Below, piece by piece: positions 8,452 through 16,840 of a DNA stretch of 64,000 bases (position 1 is the first letter of the stretch; every line of letters starts with the position of its first letter). The notes under the pieces are model-generated. The model was given only the letters and a program-made list of their open reading frames with translations. It was not told the origin of the DNA and did not search any database. Location of the stretch: contig NZ_JBIPKI010000003.1 in assembly GCF_044068515.1 (NCBI RefSeq), positions 34,816 through 98,815 on the forward strand, written 5' to 3'. Source of the stretch: Desulfurivibrio sp044068515 (GTDB lineage Bacteria; Desulfobacterota; Desulfobulbia; Desulfobulbales; Desulfurivibrionaceae). The translations under genes were made by a program, and so were the position numbers.

Positions 8452-9395
8452 CACGGCTGGTTGTCCTTGCGGTTCTCGACATAGCGGGCGGCGGCCTGGG
8501 CGGCCACGCAGCCGTCGGCGGCGGCGGTGATGATCTGCTTGACGTATTTTTCCCGCAAATCCCCGGCCACGAAGATGCCGGGATGGTTGGTCTCGCACTT
8601 GCTGTCGGTGACCACATAGCCATCGGCGTTCATCCTGGTGCCGGCCGGAATCAGGGAATTGTCCGGATCAAAGCCGATGAAGATGAAAACCCCGTCACAG
8701 GCCAGTTGACCCTTTGCCCCGCTTTGGGTGTCTTCGGTGCTGACTCCGGTTATCCCCCCCTGATCGGAGTTGATGGCGCTTATCACCGTATTCCAGCGTA
8801 TTTCGATCTTTTTCTCGGCCAGGACCCGTTTCTGCAGGATCATGCCGCCTCGGAAGGCGTCGCGCCGGTGCACCAGGTAAACCTTGGTGGCGATTTTTGC
8901 CAGGTAGAGCGATTCTTCCAGGGCGGAATCGCCGCCCCCCACCACCACCACGGTCTTGTTGCGGAAGAAAAAACCGTCACAGACCGCGCAGTAGGAAACT
9001 CCCTTGCCGTAGTTTTCCGCTTCGCCCGGCACCTCCAGTTTGCGGGGGCTGCCGCCGGCGGCGATGATCAGGCTCAGGGTCCGCAGTTCCTCGCCCTCAT
9101 CCAGGCGGACCAGGTGACAATCGATGCCCGGCTCGATCTCCCGCACTTCCTGCTGGCGGATTTCCAGGCCGTAAGCCTTGGCGTGGGAGGCCATGGCGGC
9201 ACCCAGCTCACTGCCGCTGATGGTCTCGCTGCCGGGCCAGTTTTCGACGGTGTCGGTGTTGTTCATCTGGCCGCCGGGCAAACCCTTGTCGATGAGCAGG
9301 GTATCGAGGGCCGCCCGCATGGCATAGATGCCGGCGGTCAGGCCGCTGGGGCCGGCTCCGACAATAATCAGATCGTAAAGATGGCTTGAGGTCAT
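8451..9395 (-). CDS. trxB: Thioredoxin reductase
   Basis: FAD- and NADPH-dependent thioredoxin reductase, 314 residues, low-molecular-weight type. FAD site GAGPSG (13-18), redox-active CAVC with C136 and C139 exactly as in E. coli, NADPH site GGGDSA (153-158) followed by HRRDAFR, and the C-terminal FAD motif GIFVAGDL. Ribosome site AAGGAG. First gene of a two-gene unit with the SPL-like radical SAM gene. No thioredoxin gene is adjacent. Confidence 0.95.
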   Translation of the reverse strand: MTSSHLYDLIIVGAGPSGLTAGIYAMRAALDTLLIDKGLPGGQMNNTDTVENWPGSETISGSELGAAMASHAKAYGLEIRQQEVREIEPGIDCHLVRLDEGEELRTLSLIIAAGGSPRKLEVPGEAENYGKGVSYCAVCDGFFFRNKTVVVVGGGDSALEESLYLAKIATKVYLVHRRDAFRGGMILQKRVLAEKKIEIRWNTVISAINSDQGGITGVSTEDTQSGAKGQLACDGVFIFIGFDPDNSLIPAGTRMNADGYVVTDSKCETNHPGIFVAGDLREKYVKQIITAAADGCVAAQAAARYVENRKDNQP

Positions 9396-9501
9396 GGGGT
9401 CACTCCTTGGTTTTCCGTTTTGGCCCGGGTTATTAAAGCACCACCGATTTTAACGGAAAATGCTGTTCAGTGCCGCAGAATTAGGCAAGCAAATCCGGAG
9501 A

Positions 9502-9539
9502 TTGCCGCCAGGTCCGGTTTGCCTGGGGCTTGGCGGCAA
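9502..9539 (-). terminator. Hairpin downstream of corA
   Basis: TTGCCGCCA and TGGCGGCAA form a perfect 9-bp stem with an inner CCAGG/CCTGG helix. There is no clear T run, so termination is uncertain. It lies between the corA stop and trxB. Confidence 0.35.
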
Positions 9540-9560
9540 AAGTACTGGGGCGGAGCAGAT

Positions 9561-10700
9561 CTACAACCAGCTTTTCCGCTTGAAATAGATCAGCATCCCC
9601 ACCACCACCGCGCCCATCAAAGCCAGGGCGAAGGGATAGCCCCAGCGCCAGTTGAGTTCGGGCATGTTCCAGGGACTCAGATCCGGATTGAAATTCATCC
9701 CGTAGACGCCGGCGATGAAGGTCAGGGGAATGAAGATCGTGGCGAACATGGTCAACACCTTCATAATCTCGTTCATCCGGTTGCTGAGGCTGCTCAGATA
9801 GATATCCATCAGGCCGGCGGTCACGTCGCGGTAGGCCTCGATGATGTCGATGACCTGGATGGTGTGGTCGTAAAGATCCTTCAGGTAAATGGCCATGGCG
9901 GAGCCGATCAGATCGCTTTCGTCATGGCGCAGCAGAGTGTTGAGGACTTCGCGCAGGGGCCAGATCGACTTGCGCAGCAGAATCAACTCCCGCTTGAGCA
10001 AATGGATTTTTTCGATGCTCTCGCGGCGCGGGCGACCGATCACCTCCTCTTCCAGGTTTTCGATATCCTCGCCGAGATCTTCCAGGACGCTGAAATAGTG
10101 ATCGACCACCGCGTCGATCAGGGCATAGGCCAGATAATCCGGACCCAGGGAACGTAGCCGGCCCTTGCCGTTTTCAATCCGGGTCCGGACCCCGGCGAAG
10201 ATTGCGGAAGGTCTTTCCTGGAAACTGAGGAGGAATTTACGCCCGAGTACCAGACTGACCTGGTCCGTCTCGATGCTGCGGCTTTCCCGGTTGTAGGTCT
10301 GCATTTTGACCACCAGGAAGAGATAGTCCTCGAACAGGTCCAGCTTGGGCCGCTGGGTGGTGTTGCAGATATCTTCAATGGTGAGGGGGTGGATGTTGAA
10401 GCAGGCTCCGATTTTTTCGATGAGATCCACCTGGTGGAGGCCGTCGATGCTGACCCAGGTGACCCCGGGCTGGTCACGATAGGCCAGGCAATCCTCCGGG
10501 GCGGCGGTCTGGTGGAATTTGCAGCCGTCCCGGTCGTAATTGACGATGCTGATCGTGACCTTTTCGGTCTTGCGTTCTCCGACATGGACCGGCGTGCCCG
10601 GGGGCAGTCCGGCCTTGATCGAGGTGTCGCCAAGAATGCGGGAGATGGTGCCGGCGGCCCGGGAAATACCGGGAAGGTCCAGTTTGCTGAGCTTGATCAT
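9561..10700 (-). CDS. corA: CorA-type Mg2+/Co2+ channel
   Basis: 379-residue CorA channel. A long cytoplasmic alpha/beta and helical funnel (1 to about 315) precedes two membrane helices. The signature YGMNF at 333-337 caps the first helix, and the tail IYFKRKSWL is basic and cytoplasmic. The family forms homopentamers that import Mg2+ or Co2+. Divergent from the sodium-channel gene across the tandem-repeat region, so its promoter should lie within or beside those repeats. The ribosome site is weak. Confidence 0.95.
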   Translation of the reverse strand: MIKLSKLDLPGISRAAGTISRILGDTSIKAGLPPGTPVHVGERKTEKVTISIVNYDRDGCKFHQTAAPEDCLAYRDQPGVTWVSIDGLHQVDLIEKIGACFNIHPLTIEDICNTTQRPKLDLFEDYLFLVVKMQTYNRESRSIETDQVSLVLGRKFLLSFQERPSAIFAGVRTRIENGKGRLRSLGPDYLAYALIDAVVDHYFSVLEDLGEDIENLEEEVIGRPRRESIEKIHLLKRELILLRKSIWPLREVLNTLLRHDESDLIGSAMAIYLKDLYDHTIQVIDIIEAYRDVTAGLMDIYLSSLSNRMNEIMKVLTMFATIFIPLTFIAGVYGMNFNPDLSPWNMPELNWRWGYPFALALMGAVVVGMLIYFKRKSWL

Positions 10701-10793
10701 CGGCCTGGTGATTCCGGTCTTTGGTTTGGTGGGCGGGGTGAACCAACTGTTTCTTTTGGCATATCATCAATTCTCGCCGCCATGCAAGGCAAA

Positions 10794-11154
10794 ATGGTCG
10801 GCTGTCGCCGAGGGTTCAAGATGTCTGGATTGTTGTTTTGTTTTACCGTCACCGAGTCTAGTGCTTCTTGCTAGCTTGCGCCAATGGGTCGGCTAACGCC
10901 GACGGTTCGAGGTGTTTGGTTTGTAGTTTTGTTTTACCGTCACCAAGTCTAGTGCTTCTTGCTAGCTTGCGCCAATGGTCGGCTAACGCCGACGGTTCGA
11001 GATAATAGTTCGTTGCTATTTTAAACCGTCGCCAAGCTCAGGTGCATATTGCTAGCTTGCGCCAATGGTCGGCTGTCGCCGACGGTTCAAGGTGTTTGGT
11101 TTGTAGTTTTGTTTTACCGTCACCAAGTCTAGTGTTTCTTGCTAGCTTGCGCCA
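10794..11154. repeat. Four tandem 90-bp structured repeats
   Basis: Units start at 10794, 10884, 10975 and 11065 (lengths 90, 91, 90, 90). Each begins ATGGTCGGC or ATGGGTCGGC and ends GCTAGCTTGCGCCA. Each carries a hairpin, GTCGGC-TAAC-GCCGAC in units 2 and 3 and with a TGTC loop in units 1 and 4 (unit 1 has one changed base). A second stem follows (GACGGT with ACCGTC, longer in unit 3). Units 2 and 4 are nearly identical; unit 3 has a different central segment but keeps both stems. The array fills most of the 529-base gap between divergent corA and the Na+ channel gene. No ORF or known element recognised. Confidence 0.9.
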
Positions 11155-11229
11155 ATTGACTTAAAGTGCAGCGCTTATTGAATATGGGCCCTCAGTTTTT
11201 TCCCGATATGGCTGGCAAGAGGTGGCGAG

Positions 11230-12066
11230 ATGACGCAGGAATTTGGCCGGGGCTGGCGAGACCAGCTTTATCATTGGATTGAGAAGCGTTCGATACAGCG
11301 GGCGGTGATTGCGGTCATCGTGCTCAACGCCGTGATCCTGGGGCTGGAAACGGTGCCCCGGATCAACGACCCATACGGCGGCCTGCTCTATCAGCTGGAC
11401 CGCATCTGTTTGACGATTTTCGTCATCGAGTTGAGCCTGGCCATAATCGCCATGGGGCCCGCCCGTTTTTTTCGTGACCCCTGGCGGGTTTTTGATTTCA
11501 TCGTGGTTGGCATAGCCCTGGTGCCGGCCACCGGGGCCTTTTCGGTCCTGCGCAGCCTGCGGGTCCTCCGGGTTCTGCGGCTGGCCTCGGCTTCGCCCCG
11601 GATGCGGAAGGTGGTTTCGGCCCTGCTGGCCGCCCTGCCGGGCCTGAGTTCGATCGCCGCCCTTTTGCTGTTGCTCTTCTACGTGGCGGCGGTGATGAGT
11701 ACCAAGCTCTTCGGAGCCCACTTCCCCGACTGGTTCGGCTCCATCGGCGCTTCAATGTATACCCTCTTTCAGATCATGACCCTGGAAAGCTGGTCCATGG
11801 GCATTGTCCGGCCGGTGCTGGAGGAATTTCCCTATGCCTGGCTCTTTTTCGTACCCTTCATTATGGTGGCCACCTTTACCATGCTCAATCTCTTCATCGC
11901 GGTGATCGTCGAGGCCATGCAGAGTCAGGCCCGGGACGCCCAGGCCCACCAGTTGGAGGAAATCGAAGCCATCGCCACGGAAAAGGAATCGGAACTGCAC
12001 CGGGATATCGACAAACTGCGGAACGAAATCCGGGAGCTCAAGCAAATTCTGGCCGCCCGGGGATAA
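11230..12066 (+). CDS. Bacterial voltage-gated sodium channel (BacNav/NavAb type)
   Basis: 278-residue single-domain six-helix channel; the family assembles as tetramers. Voltage sensor S4 carries R108, R111, R114 and R117 at every third position (LRSLRVLRVLRL). The pore selectivity filter is TLESWSM (184-190) followed by GIVRP, the NavAb filter with E186 in the ion-selective position, so Na+ selectivity is expected. S6 ends near 230, and a C-terminal coiled coil (242-275) would hold the tetramer together. In characterised haloalkaliphiles such channels link pH homeostasis and motility to Na+ entry. Divergent from corA. Confidence 0.95.
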   Translation: MTQEFGRGWRDQLYHWIEKRSIQRAVIAVIVLNAVILGLETVPRINDPYGGLLYQLDRICLTIFVIELSLAIIAMGPARFFRDPWRVFDFIVVGIALVPATGAFSVLRSLRVLRVLRLASASPRMRKVVSALLAALPGLSSIAALLLLLFYVAAVMSTKLFGAHFPDWFGSIGASMYTLFQIMTLESWSMGIVRPVLEEFPYAWLFFVPFIMVATFTMLNLFIAVIVEAMQSQARDAQAHQLEEIEAIATEKESELHRDIDKLRNEIRELKQILAARG

Positions 12067-12068
12067 GC

Positions 12069-12096
12069 AGACAACCCGGGTCAACCCCGGGTCTGG
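12069..12096 (+). terminator. Hairpin between Na+ channel gene and feoB
   Basis: AGAC..CCCGGG pairs with CCCGGGTCT right after the channel stop, between two converging genes. No T run, so it may only stabilise 3' ends. Confidence 0.3.
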
Positions 12097-12217
12097 GCCC
12101 CTCAACTGGTGGGGTTATGCCGCCAACGATTAGGGCGGCGACCGGCCGGCCGGGCATGGTTCCGGTGGACCTTAAGCCCGCCGGCCCGCCCAAAGCGGAG
12201 AAGTGGTAATGTGGCGG

Positions 12218-14404
12218 CTAACCCAGCCCCAGAGCCATTCCGACCTGGTAGATCAGCACCGCCATGGCAAAGGCGAAGACGGTGTTGCAGCCCATGGCTA
12301 AAGCCCCCCATTTCCAGGAGCCCGCTTCCCTGGCGATACATACCACCGTTACGAAACAGGGGGCATAAAACATCACGAAGACCATCATCGCCAGGGCCTT
12401 GACCGGATTCCAGGCCGGATCCTTAGCCAGGGTGTCGGCCAGCGAACCGCTCGCTTCCGGGTCCACCGTGCCCAGGGAATAAGCGGTGCCCAGGGTTGAA
12501 ATCACCACCTCCTTGGCGGCAAAGCCGCCGACCAGGGCAATATTGGTCCGCCAGTCAAAACCGGCCAGCTGGCTGATTCCTTCCAGGCTGCGGCCGATCC
12601 GGCCGGCCAGCGACAACTGCAGGCGTTGCTGGGCTTCCTGGTGATCGATGAGCGCCAAGCGGTCCTCCAGTTCAACGGCCGCCGGGAAGTCGGCGAACTG
12701 AGCCAGCACCGCGGTCCTTTGGGCCGCGAAACGGGCTTCCTCCTCGGCCGGCAGGCCGGGGAAGGTCATCATCGCCCAGAGCAGGATGGAGATGGCCAGA
12801 ATAACGGTGCCCGCTTTTTTGATATAGTGCCAGGTGCGTTCCCAGGTATGGATCAGCAGGCCGCGCAAGGTGGGAAGGCGGTAGGGCGGCAGTTCCATGA
12901 CAAAGGGGGTTGATGGTCCCCGCAGCACCGTAAGCCGGTAAAACTTGGCCACCAGCATGGCCACCGCCCAGGCCAGCAGGGTCAGCAGAAACATCACCAT
13001 GGCCTGGCGGCCGGCAAAAAAGACCGCGGTGAGCAGGGCCAGCACCGGCAGCTTGGCGCCGCAGTTCATGAAGGAAACGGTGAGCAGGGTGGCCAACCGC
13101 TCCCGGCGCGATTTGAGGGTCCGGGTGGCCATGACCCCCGGCACCGCGCATCCGCCGGCAATGCCGCCGGAGACGATATAGGCCATCACCGAACTGCCGT
13201 GCAGGCCGAAGGTGTAAAAGACCCGGTCCATCATGAAGGCCACCCGGGCCAGATAGCCCGAATCCTCCAGGACCGCGATGCCGAAGAACATGAACATGAT
13301 CAACGGCACGAAACCCAGCACCCCCCCGACTCCGTCAATGATGCCCGAGATGATCAGGGACTTGAGCAGGCCGTCCGGCAGCATGACCTCCGCCGTATCG
13401 CCCAGCCAGCCGAACAGGCTCCCCAGCCAGGCCACCGGCAGTTCACTGTAGGTGAAGGTGAAGGTGTAGAGGCCGAACAGGACCGCCAACATAATTACCG
13501 GCCCCAGCAGGCGGTTGGTCACGACCTGGTCGATCCGGTCCGAGGTGTAAAGCCGGTCGGGATCATGCCGCAGGCTGAGCACGCCCTGGCGCAGGACCGA
13601 CTTGATGAAGCCGTAGCGCTGGTCGGCGATCAGAGCTTCCGGCAGGGTATCGAGGGTGGTCTGGGCATGCCGGCTGGCTTCGGCGGCCATCCGGTCCAGG
13701 GCTTCGGCGGCCTGCCGGTGGCGCCGCTCAACTTTTTCCCGGATCTGACGGTCGCTTTCCAGGTACTTCATGGCCAGCCAGCGGGGCGGGTAAACGGCCT
13801 CCAGCAAAGGTCCATGCTCCTCGATCACCGCTTCCATCTGCAGCAGCATGCTGTCAAGGTCTTCGCCGTAGGAAACCCGCAGGGGTCGCCACTCCTTGGT
13901 CCGCTGCCCCAGACGACGGGTCTCCTCCATCAGGGCGGCCAGCCCCTGGCCGCCGCGGGCTACGATGGGGACCACCGGCACCCCGAGCAGAGCGGCCAGC
14001 CGGTCGCTGTCGACCTCGATGCCGCGATCCCGGGCCACGTCCATCATGTTGAGGGCGATGACCAGGGGCACTCCCAGTTCCAGCAACTGAATGGTCAGGT
14101 ACAGGTTGCGTTCCAGGTTGGAGGCATCGACGATGTTGATCACCACGTTCGGCCGATCCTGGACCAGAAAATCGCGGGCCACCACCTCCTCGATGGAGTA
14201 AGCGGTGAGTGAATAGGTTCCGGGCAGGTCGACAATCTTGCTGGCGGTGCCGTCGGCCAGGCTGTAAAAGCCCTCCTTTTTTTCCACCGTGACCCCGGGA
14301 TAGTTGCCCACATGCTGGCGGGCTCCGGTCAGGGCGTTGAAGAGGGTGGTCTTGCCGGCATTGGGGTTGCCGGCCAGGGCGATGGTGAGGCGGGGGGCTT
14401 GCAT
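12218..14404 (-). CDS. feoB: Ferrous iron transporter FeoB
   Basis: GTP-dependent Fe2+ importer, 728 residues. N-terminal G-domain: G1 GNPNAGKTT (12-20), G3 DLPGTYSL, G4 NMMD. A helical linker follows and then a membrane domain with two Gate repeats, GCAVPGVMATRTLKSRRERL and later NIALVGGFAAKEVVISTLGT, including the conserved cysteine before PGV. The start at 14404 lies one base after the feoA stop, so the pair is co-translated; an earlier in-frame start would overlap feoA. Convergent with the Na+ channel gene. Confidence 0.96.
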   Translation of the reverse strand: MQAPRLTIALAGNPNAGKTTLFNALTGARQHVGNYPGVTVEKKEGFYSLADGTASKIVDLPGTYSLTAYSIEEVVARDFLVQDRPNVVINIVDASNLERNLYLTIQLLELGVPLVIALNMMDVARDRGIEVDSDRLAALLGVPVVPIVARGGQGLAALMEETRRLGQRTKEWRPLRVSYGEDLDSMLLQMEAVIEEHGPLLEAVYPPRWLAMKYLESDRQIREKVERRHRQAAEALDRMAAEASRHAQTTLDTLPEALIADQRYGFIKSVLRQGVLSLRHDPDRLYTSDRIDQVVTNRLLGPVIMLAVLFGLYTFTFTYSELPVAWLGSLFGWLGDTAEVMLPDGLLKSLIISGIIDGVGGVLGFVPLIMFMFFGIAVLEDSGYLARVAFMMDRVFYTFGLHGSSVMAYIVSGGIAGGCAVPGVMATRTLKSRRERLATLLTVSFMNCGAKLPVLALLTAVFFAGRQAMVMFLLTLLAWAVAMLVAKFYRLTVLRGPSTPFVMELPPYRLPTLRGLLIHTWERTWHYIKKAGTVILAISILLWAMMTFPGLPAEEEARFAAQRTAVLAQFADFPAAVELEDRLALIDHQEAQQRLQLSLAGRIGRSLEGISQLAGFDWRTNIALVGGFAAKEVVISTLGTAYSLGTVDPEASGSLADTLAKDPAWNPVKALAMMVFVMFYAPCFVTVVCIAREAGSWKWGALAMGCNTVFAFAMAVLIYQVGMALGLG

Positions 14405-14405
14405 G

Positions 14406-14669
14406 CTACATCCGCTCCCTTGCTGCGCCATCGGCGCTTTCCAGTTCCACGTCGATATAATCCGCTTCGTTGTTGCGCAGAGTCAGAACACCGCCCATGA
14501 CCCGCAGCGCCACGGGATCATTGAGCGGGGCCCGTCCCTGGACGGTTATCCGGGTGCCGGGCACCAGACCCATTTCCCGGATCCGCTGGCCCAGTTCTCC
14601 CGCCACCTTGATTGCGACAATGACTCCGCTCTGATTTCTAGCCATCCGGCGCAGGTTGATTCTCGTCAT
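14406..14669 (-). CDS. feoA: FeoA SH3-like iron transport accessory protein
   Basis: 87-residue cytoplasmic FeoA, an SH3-like domain thought to assist FeoB. Typical features are GELGQRIREMGLVPGTRITVQGRAPLNDPVALRVMG with a C-terminal LTLRNNEADYIDVE strand. Ribosome site GGAG. First gene of the feoAB unit; the regulatory region upstream is shared with a divergent Cys-rich gene. Confidence 0.94.
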   Translation of the reverse strand: MTRINLRRMARNQSGVIVAIKVAGELGQRIREMGLVPGTRITVQGRAPLNDPVALRVMGGVLTLRNNEADYIDVELESADGAARERM

Positions 14670-14748
14670 GCTCGTTCTCCGTACTTCAGACCGCCAGGTC
14701 GGGCTGGCGCATTAAGAGGGTTAAGCTGGGATCCCCGGGTTGTGCCGG

Positions 14749-14780
14749 TTGATCATGATCTGCTCTATAACGGAGAGCAG
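14749..14780. promoter_or_regulatory. Candidate operator region of feoAB
   Basis: Two symmetric sequences abut: the palindrome GATCATGATC (14751-14760), whose flank TTGAT-N4-ATC partly fits an FNR-type site, and CTGCTCT-N7-AGAGCAG (14760-14780), a perfect 7-bp inverted repeat. An A+T-rich tract (14785-14835) follows and could hold the promoters. No confident Fur box. The regulator is unknown. Confidence 0.35.
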
Positions 14781-14925
14781 TTTCATAGTCAACAATTTTT
14801 AATGATATTGAAATAAGATTAGGTTATTCTAATTTAGAAATGTGTTGATGGCCGGGGTCAGGAAAACCGGATCGTTGCCCGGCCTCCTTGCCGCTGATCG
14901 TAAAACTTGGATGGAGAATCAAGAA

Positions 14926-15144
14926 ATGTGGTGGGAATATCTGGTTCTGATTCTGATTCTGGGCTGGGCGGTTTACTACCTGGGGCGCCGTTGGGGCCGG
15001 CGCCAGGGGGGATGCTCGTGCGCTAGTTCCTGTCCGGCCGACAAGGCCGCCGCTTGCGGCGGCCCGGGCCGGGATGATGGGGAAAATTGCCCGGAGGAGG
15101 ACGGCGGCCCGGCAACCAAGAACCGCCGTCCCGGTGAGAGCTAA
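14926..15144 (+). CDS. FeoB-associated Cys-rich membrane protein
   Basis: 72-residue protein with one N-terminal membrane helix (residues 5-20), a basic stretch GRRWGRRQ, and a cysteine cluster CSCASSC (C30, C32, C36) plus C44 and C55. This is the pattern of the small Cys-rich proteins found beside feoB; here it is divergent from feoAB across the regulatory region. Start chosen at the second ATG because GGAG lies nine bases upstream and the helix begins there; in-frame GTG 14842 and ATG 14911 are alternatives. The stop codon overlaps the htpX stop on the other strand. Role in iron uptake inferred from context. Confidence 0.75.
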   Translation: MWWEYLVLILILGWAVYYLGRRWGRRQGGCSCASSCPADKAAACGGPGRDDGENCPEEDGGPATKNRRPGES

Positions 15145-16025
15145 GCCCTTTTCAGGGCCGCAATCCGCTCCTCCAAAGGGGGATGGGTCATGAACAAACG
15201 CTTGATGCCGTGCCCGATCCCGCCGGAAATCCCGAAGGCTGCCATCTGATCGGGCAGATGGGGCTGGTTCACGCTGCGCTGCAGTTTTTCCAGGGCCGCC
15301 ACCATCTTTTCCCGTCCGGCCAGCCGGGCCCCGCCGGCATCGGCCCGGAACTCGCGCTGGCGGCTGAACCAGAAGACAATGGTGCTGGCCAGGATCCCGA
15401 AAACGATTTGGGCCAGGATTGAAACGATGTAAAAGCCCGGACCGTGACCCTGCTCGGTCTTGAAGATCACCCGGTCGACGAAATGGCCCACCACCCGGGA
15501 AAGCACGATGACAAAGGTGTTGACCACCCCCTGGATCAGGGCCAGGGTGATCATGTCGCCGTTGGCCACGTGGCTGACCTCATGGGCCAGTACGGCTTCG
15601 GCCTCATCACGACTCATCGATCGCAGCAGCCCGGTGCTTACCGCCACCAGGGCACGGTTGCGGCGGGCCCCGGTGGCAAAGGCGTTGACATCGGGGGCAT
15701 CGTAGATCGCCACTTCCGGCATGCCGATCCCGGCGACCCTGGCCTGATTTTTGACGGTTTCGATCAGCCAGGCCTCGGCCTCATTGCGGGGCGAAGTGAT
15801 CACCTTGGCGCCGGTGAGTCGCTTGGCCGTCCACTTGGAAATGGCCAGGGAAATGAACGAACCGCCGAAACCGAAGACGGCCGCGAAAATAATCAGGTTG
15901 CGCATGTCGAGCCCGACCCCGGACTCGTCCAGGATCCGGCCTACTCCCAACAGGCTGAGGACAATGCTGAGCACCAGCACAATCGCCAGGTTGGTGATGA
16001 TGAACAGGCCTACTCTTTTTAACAT
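15141..16025 (-). CDS. htpX: Membrane zinc metalloprotease HtpX
   Basis: M48 protease for quality control of inner-membrane proteins, 294 residues, against 293 in E. coli. Two N-terminal membrane helices (7-28, 43-62), zinc site HEVSH (H148, E149, H152) followed by VANGD, two more hydrophobic segments, and the third ligand region around FRADAGGARLAG. Ribosome site GGAGG. Heat or membrane-stress control is typical of the family; no such site was recognised here. Confidence 0.95.
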   Translation of the reverse strand: MLKRVGLFIITNLAIVLVLSIVLSLLGVGRILDESGVGLDMRNLIIFAAVFGFGGSFISLAISKWTAKRLTGAKVITSPRNEAEAWLIETVKNQARVAGIGMPEVAIYDAPDVNAFATGARRNRALVAVSTGLLRSMSRDEAEAVLAHEVSHVANGDMITLALIQGVVNTFVIVLSRVVGHFVDRVIFKTEQGHGPGFYIVSILAQIVFGILASTIVFWFSRQREFRADAGGARLAGREKMVAALEKLQRSVNQPHLPDQMAAFGISGGIGHGIKRLFMTHPPLEERIAALKRA

Positions 16026-16061
16026 GGTTGCTCCTCCAGCTTGGATCTCGTCAAACTTTTG

Positions 16062-16748
16062 TTAAGCCAGTGGTTTAACTTTCTTGTCGTTCAGTTCGCT
16101 GACCATCCCGTCCTTGATCTGAATGGTCCGGCCGGCGCGGCCGGCCAGTTCGGGGTTGTGGGTGATCATGATCACCGTCAGTCCCTTTTGGTGCAGTTTG
16201 TCCAAAATGGCAAAGATTTTTTCACTGTTGGCCGAGTCCAGGTTGCCGGTGGGTTCGTCGGCCAGAATGACCTCCGGGTTGTTGACCAGGGCCCGGGCGA
16301 TGGCGGTGCGCTGCATTTCACCACCGCTCAGTTGAGCCGGGACGTGATGCAACCGCTCTCCCAGCCCCACCATCCGAGCCAACTCCTCGATCCGGCCTTG
16401 GTCGGTCGGGGTTTTACTGAATAGCAGGGGCAGAGCGATATTGTCAAGCACGCTCAGGCCCGGAATCAGGTAGAACTGTTGAAATATAAAACCGATTTTC
16501 TTGCGGCGCAAGGCAACCAGCTCCGATTCCCGCATTTTGTCGACCCGGATGCCGTCGAAATGCAATTCCCCCCGGCTGGGCAGATCCAGGCAGCCGAGAA
16601 TATGCAGCAGGGTGGTCTTGCCGGCCCCGGAAGGGCCGACCACCGCGGCGAATTCGCCGGCCTTGATATCGAGGTCGATGCCGCGCAGGGCTCGGACTTC
16701 CTCGGCCCCCCGGCGATAATTTTTTTCCACTTGTCGTAATCGAATCAT
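16062..16748 (-). CDS. ABC transporter ATPase, LolD/MacB type
   Basis: 228-residue ATPase of the LolD/MacB/FtsE group. Walker A GPSGAGKTT (38-46), Q-loop FIFQQFYLIPGLSVLDNI, signature LSGGEMQRTAIARAL, Walker B VILADEPTGNLD and H-loop MITHNPE. Downstream partner of the FtsX-type permease on the same strand, 92 bases after its stop. Start at ATG 16748 by family length; an in-frame ATG at 16793 is possible. Likely couples ATP hydrolysis to periplasmic work or lipoprotein release rather than classical import. Confidence 0.92.
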   Translation of the reverse strand: MIRLRQVEKNYRRGAEEVRALRGIDLDIKAGEFAAVVGPSGAGKTTLLHILGCLDLPSRGELHFDGIRVDKMRESELVALRRKKIGFIFQQFYLIPGLSVLDNIALPLLFSKTPTDQGRIEELARMVGLGERLHHVPAQLSGGEMQRTAIARALVNNPEVILADEPTGNLDSANSEKIFAILDKLHQKGLTVIMITHNPELAGRAGRTIQIKDGMVSELNDKKVKPLA

Positions 16749-16840
16749 CTTGAAGATGCCTGCATGGTTGGGGTTTGGTCGGGGAGTGGGCATTTGGAAA
16801 GTGATCGGCGCCGGCCCAGGGCCGGCACGATTCCCGCCGC

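Noticed and set aside
10794..11154. CRISPR array
   Set aside because: Units are contiguous without unique spacers, 90 bases long and imperfect; no cas gene is near.
10794..11154. Integron attC array
   Set aside because: The TAAC in the hairpin loop is suggestive, but the RYYYAAC and GTTRRRY core sites and cassette ORFs are missing.
14785..14805. Fur box ahead of feoA
   Set aside because: AATGATATTGAAATAAG is A+T-rich and partly similar, but the hexamer pattern matches too poorly to call.
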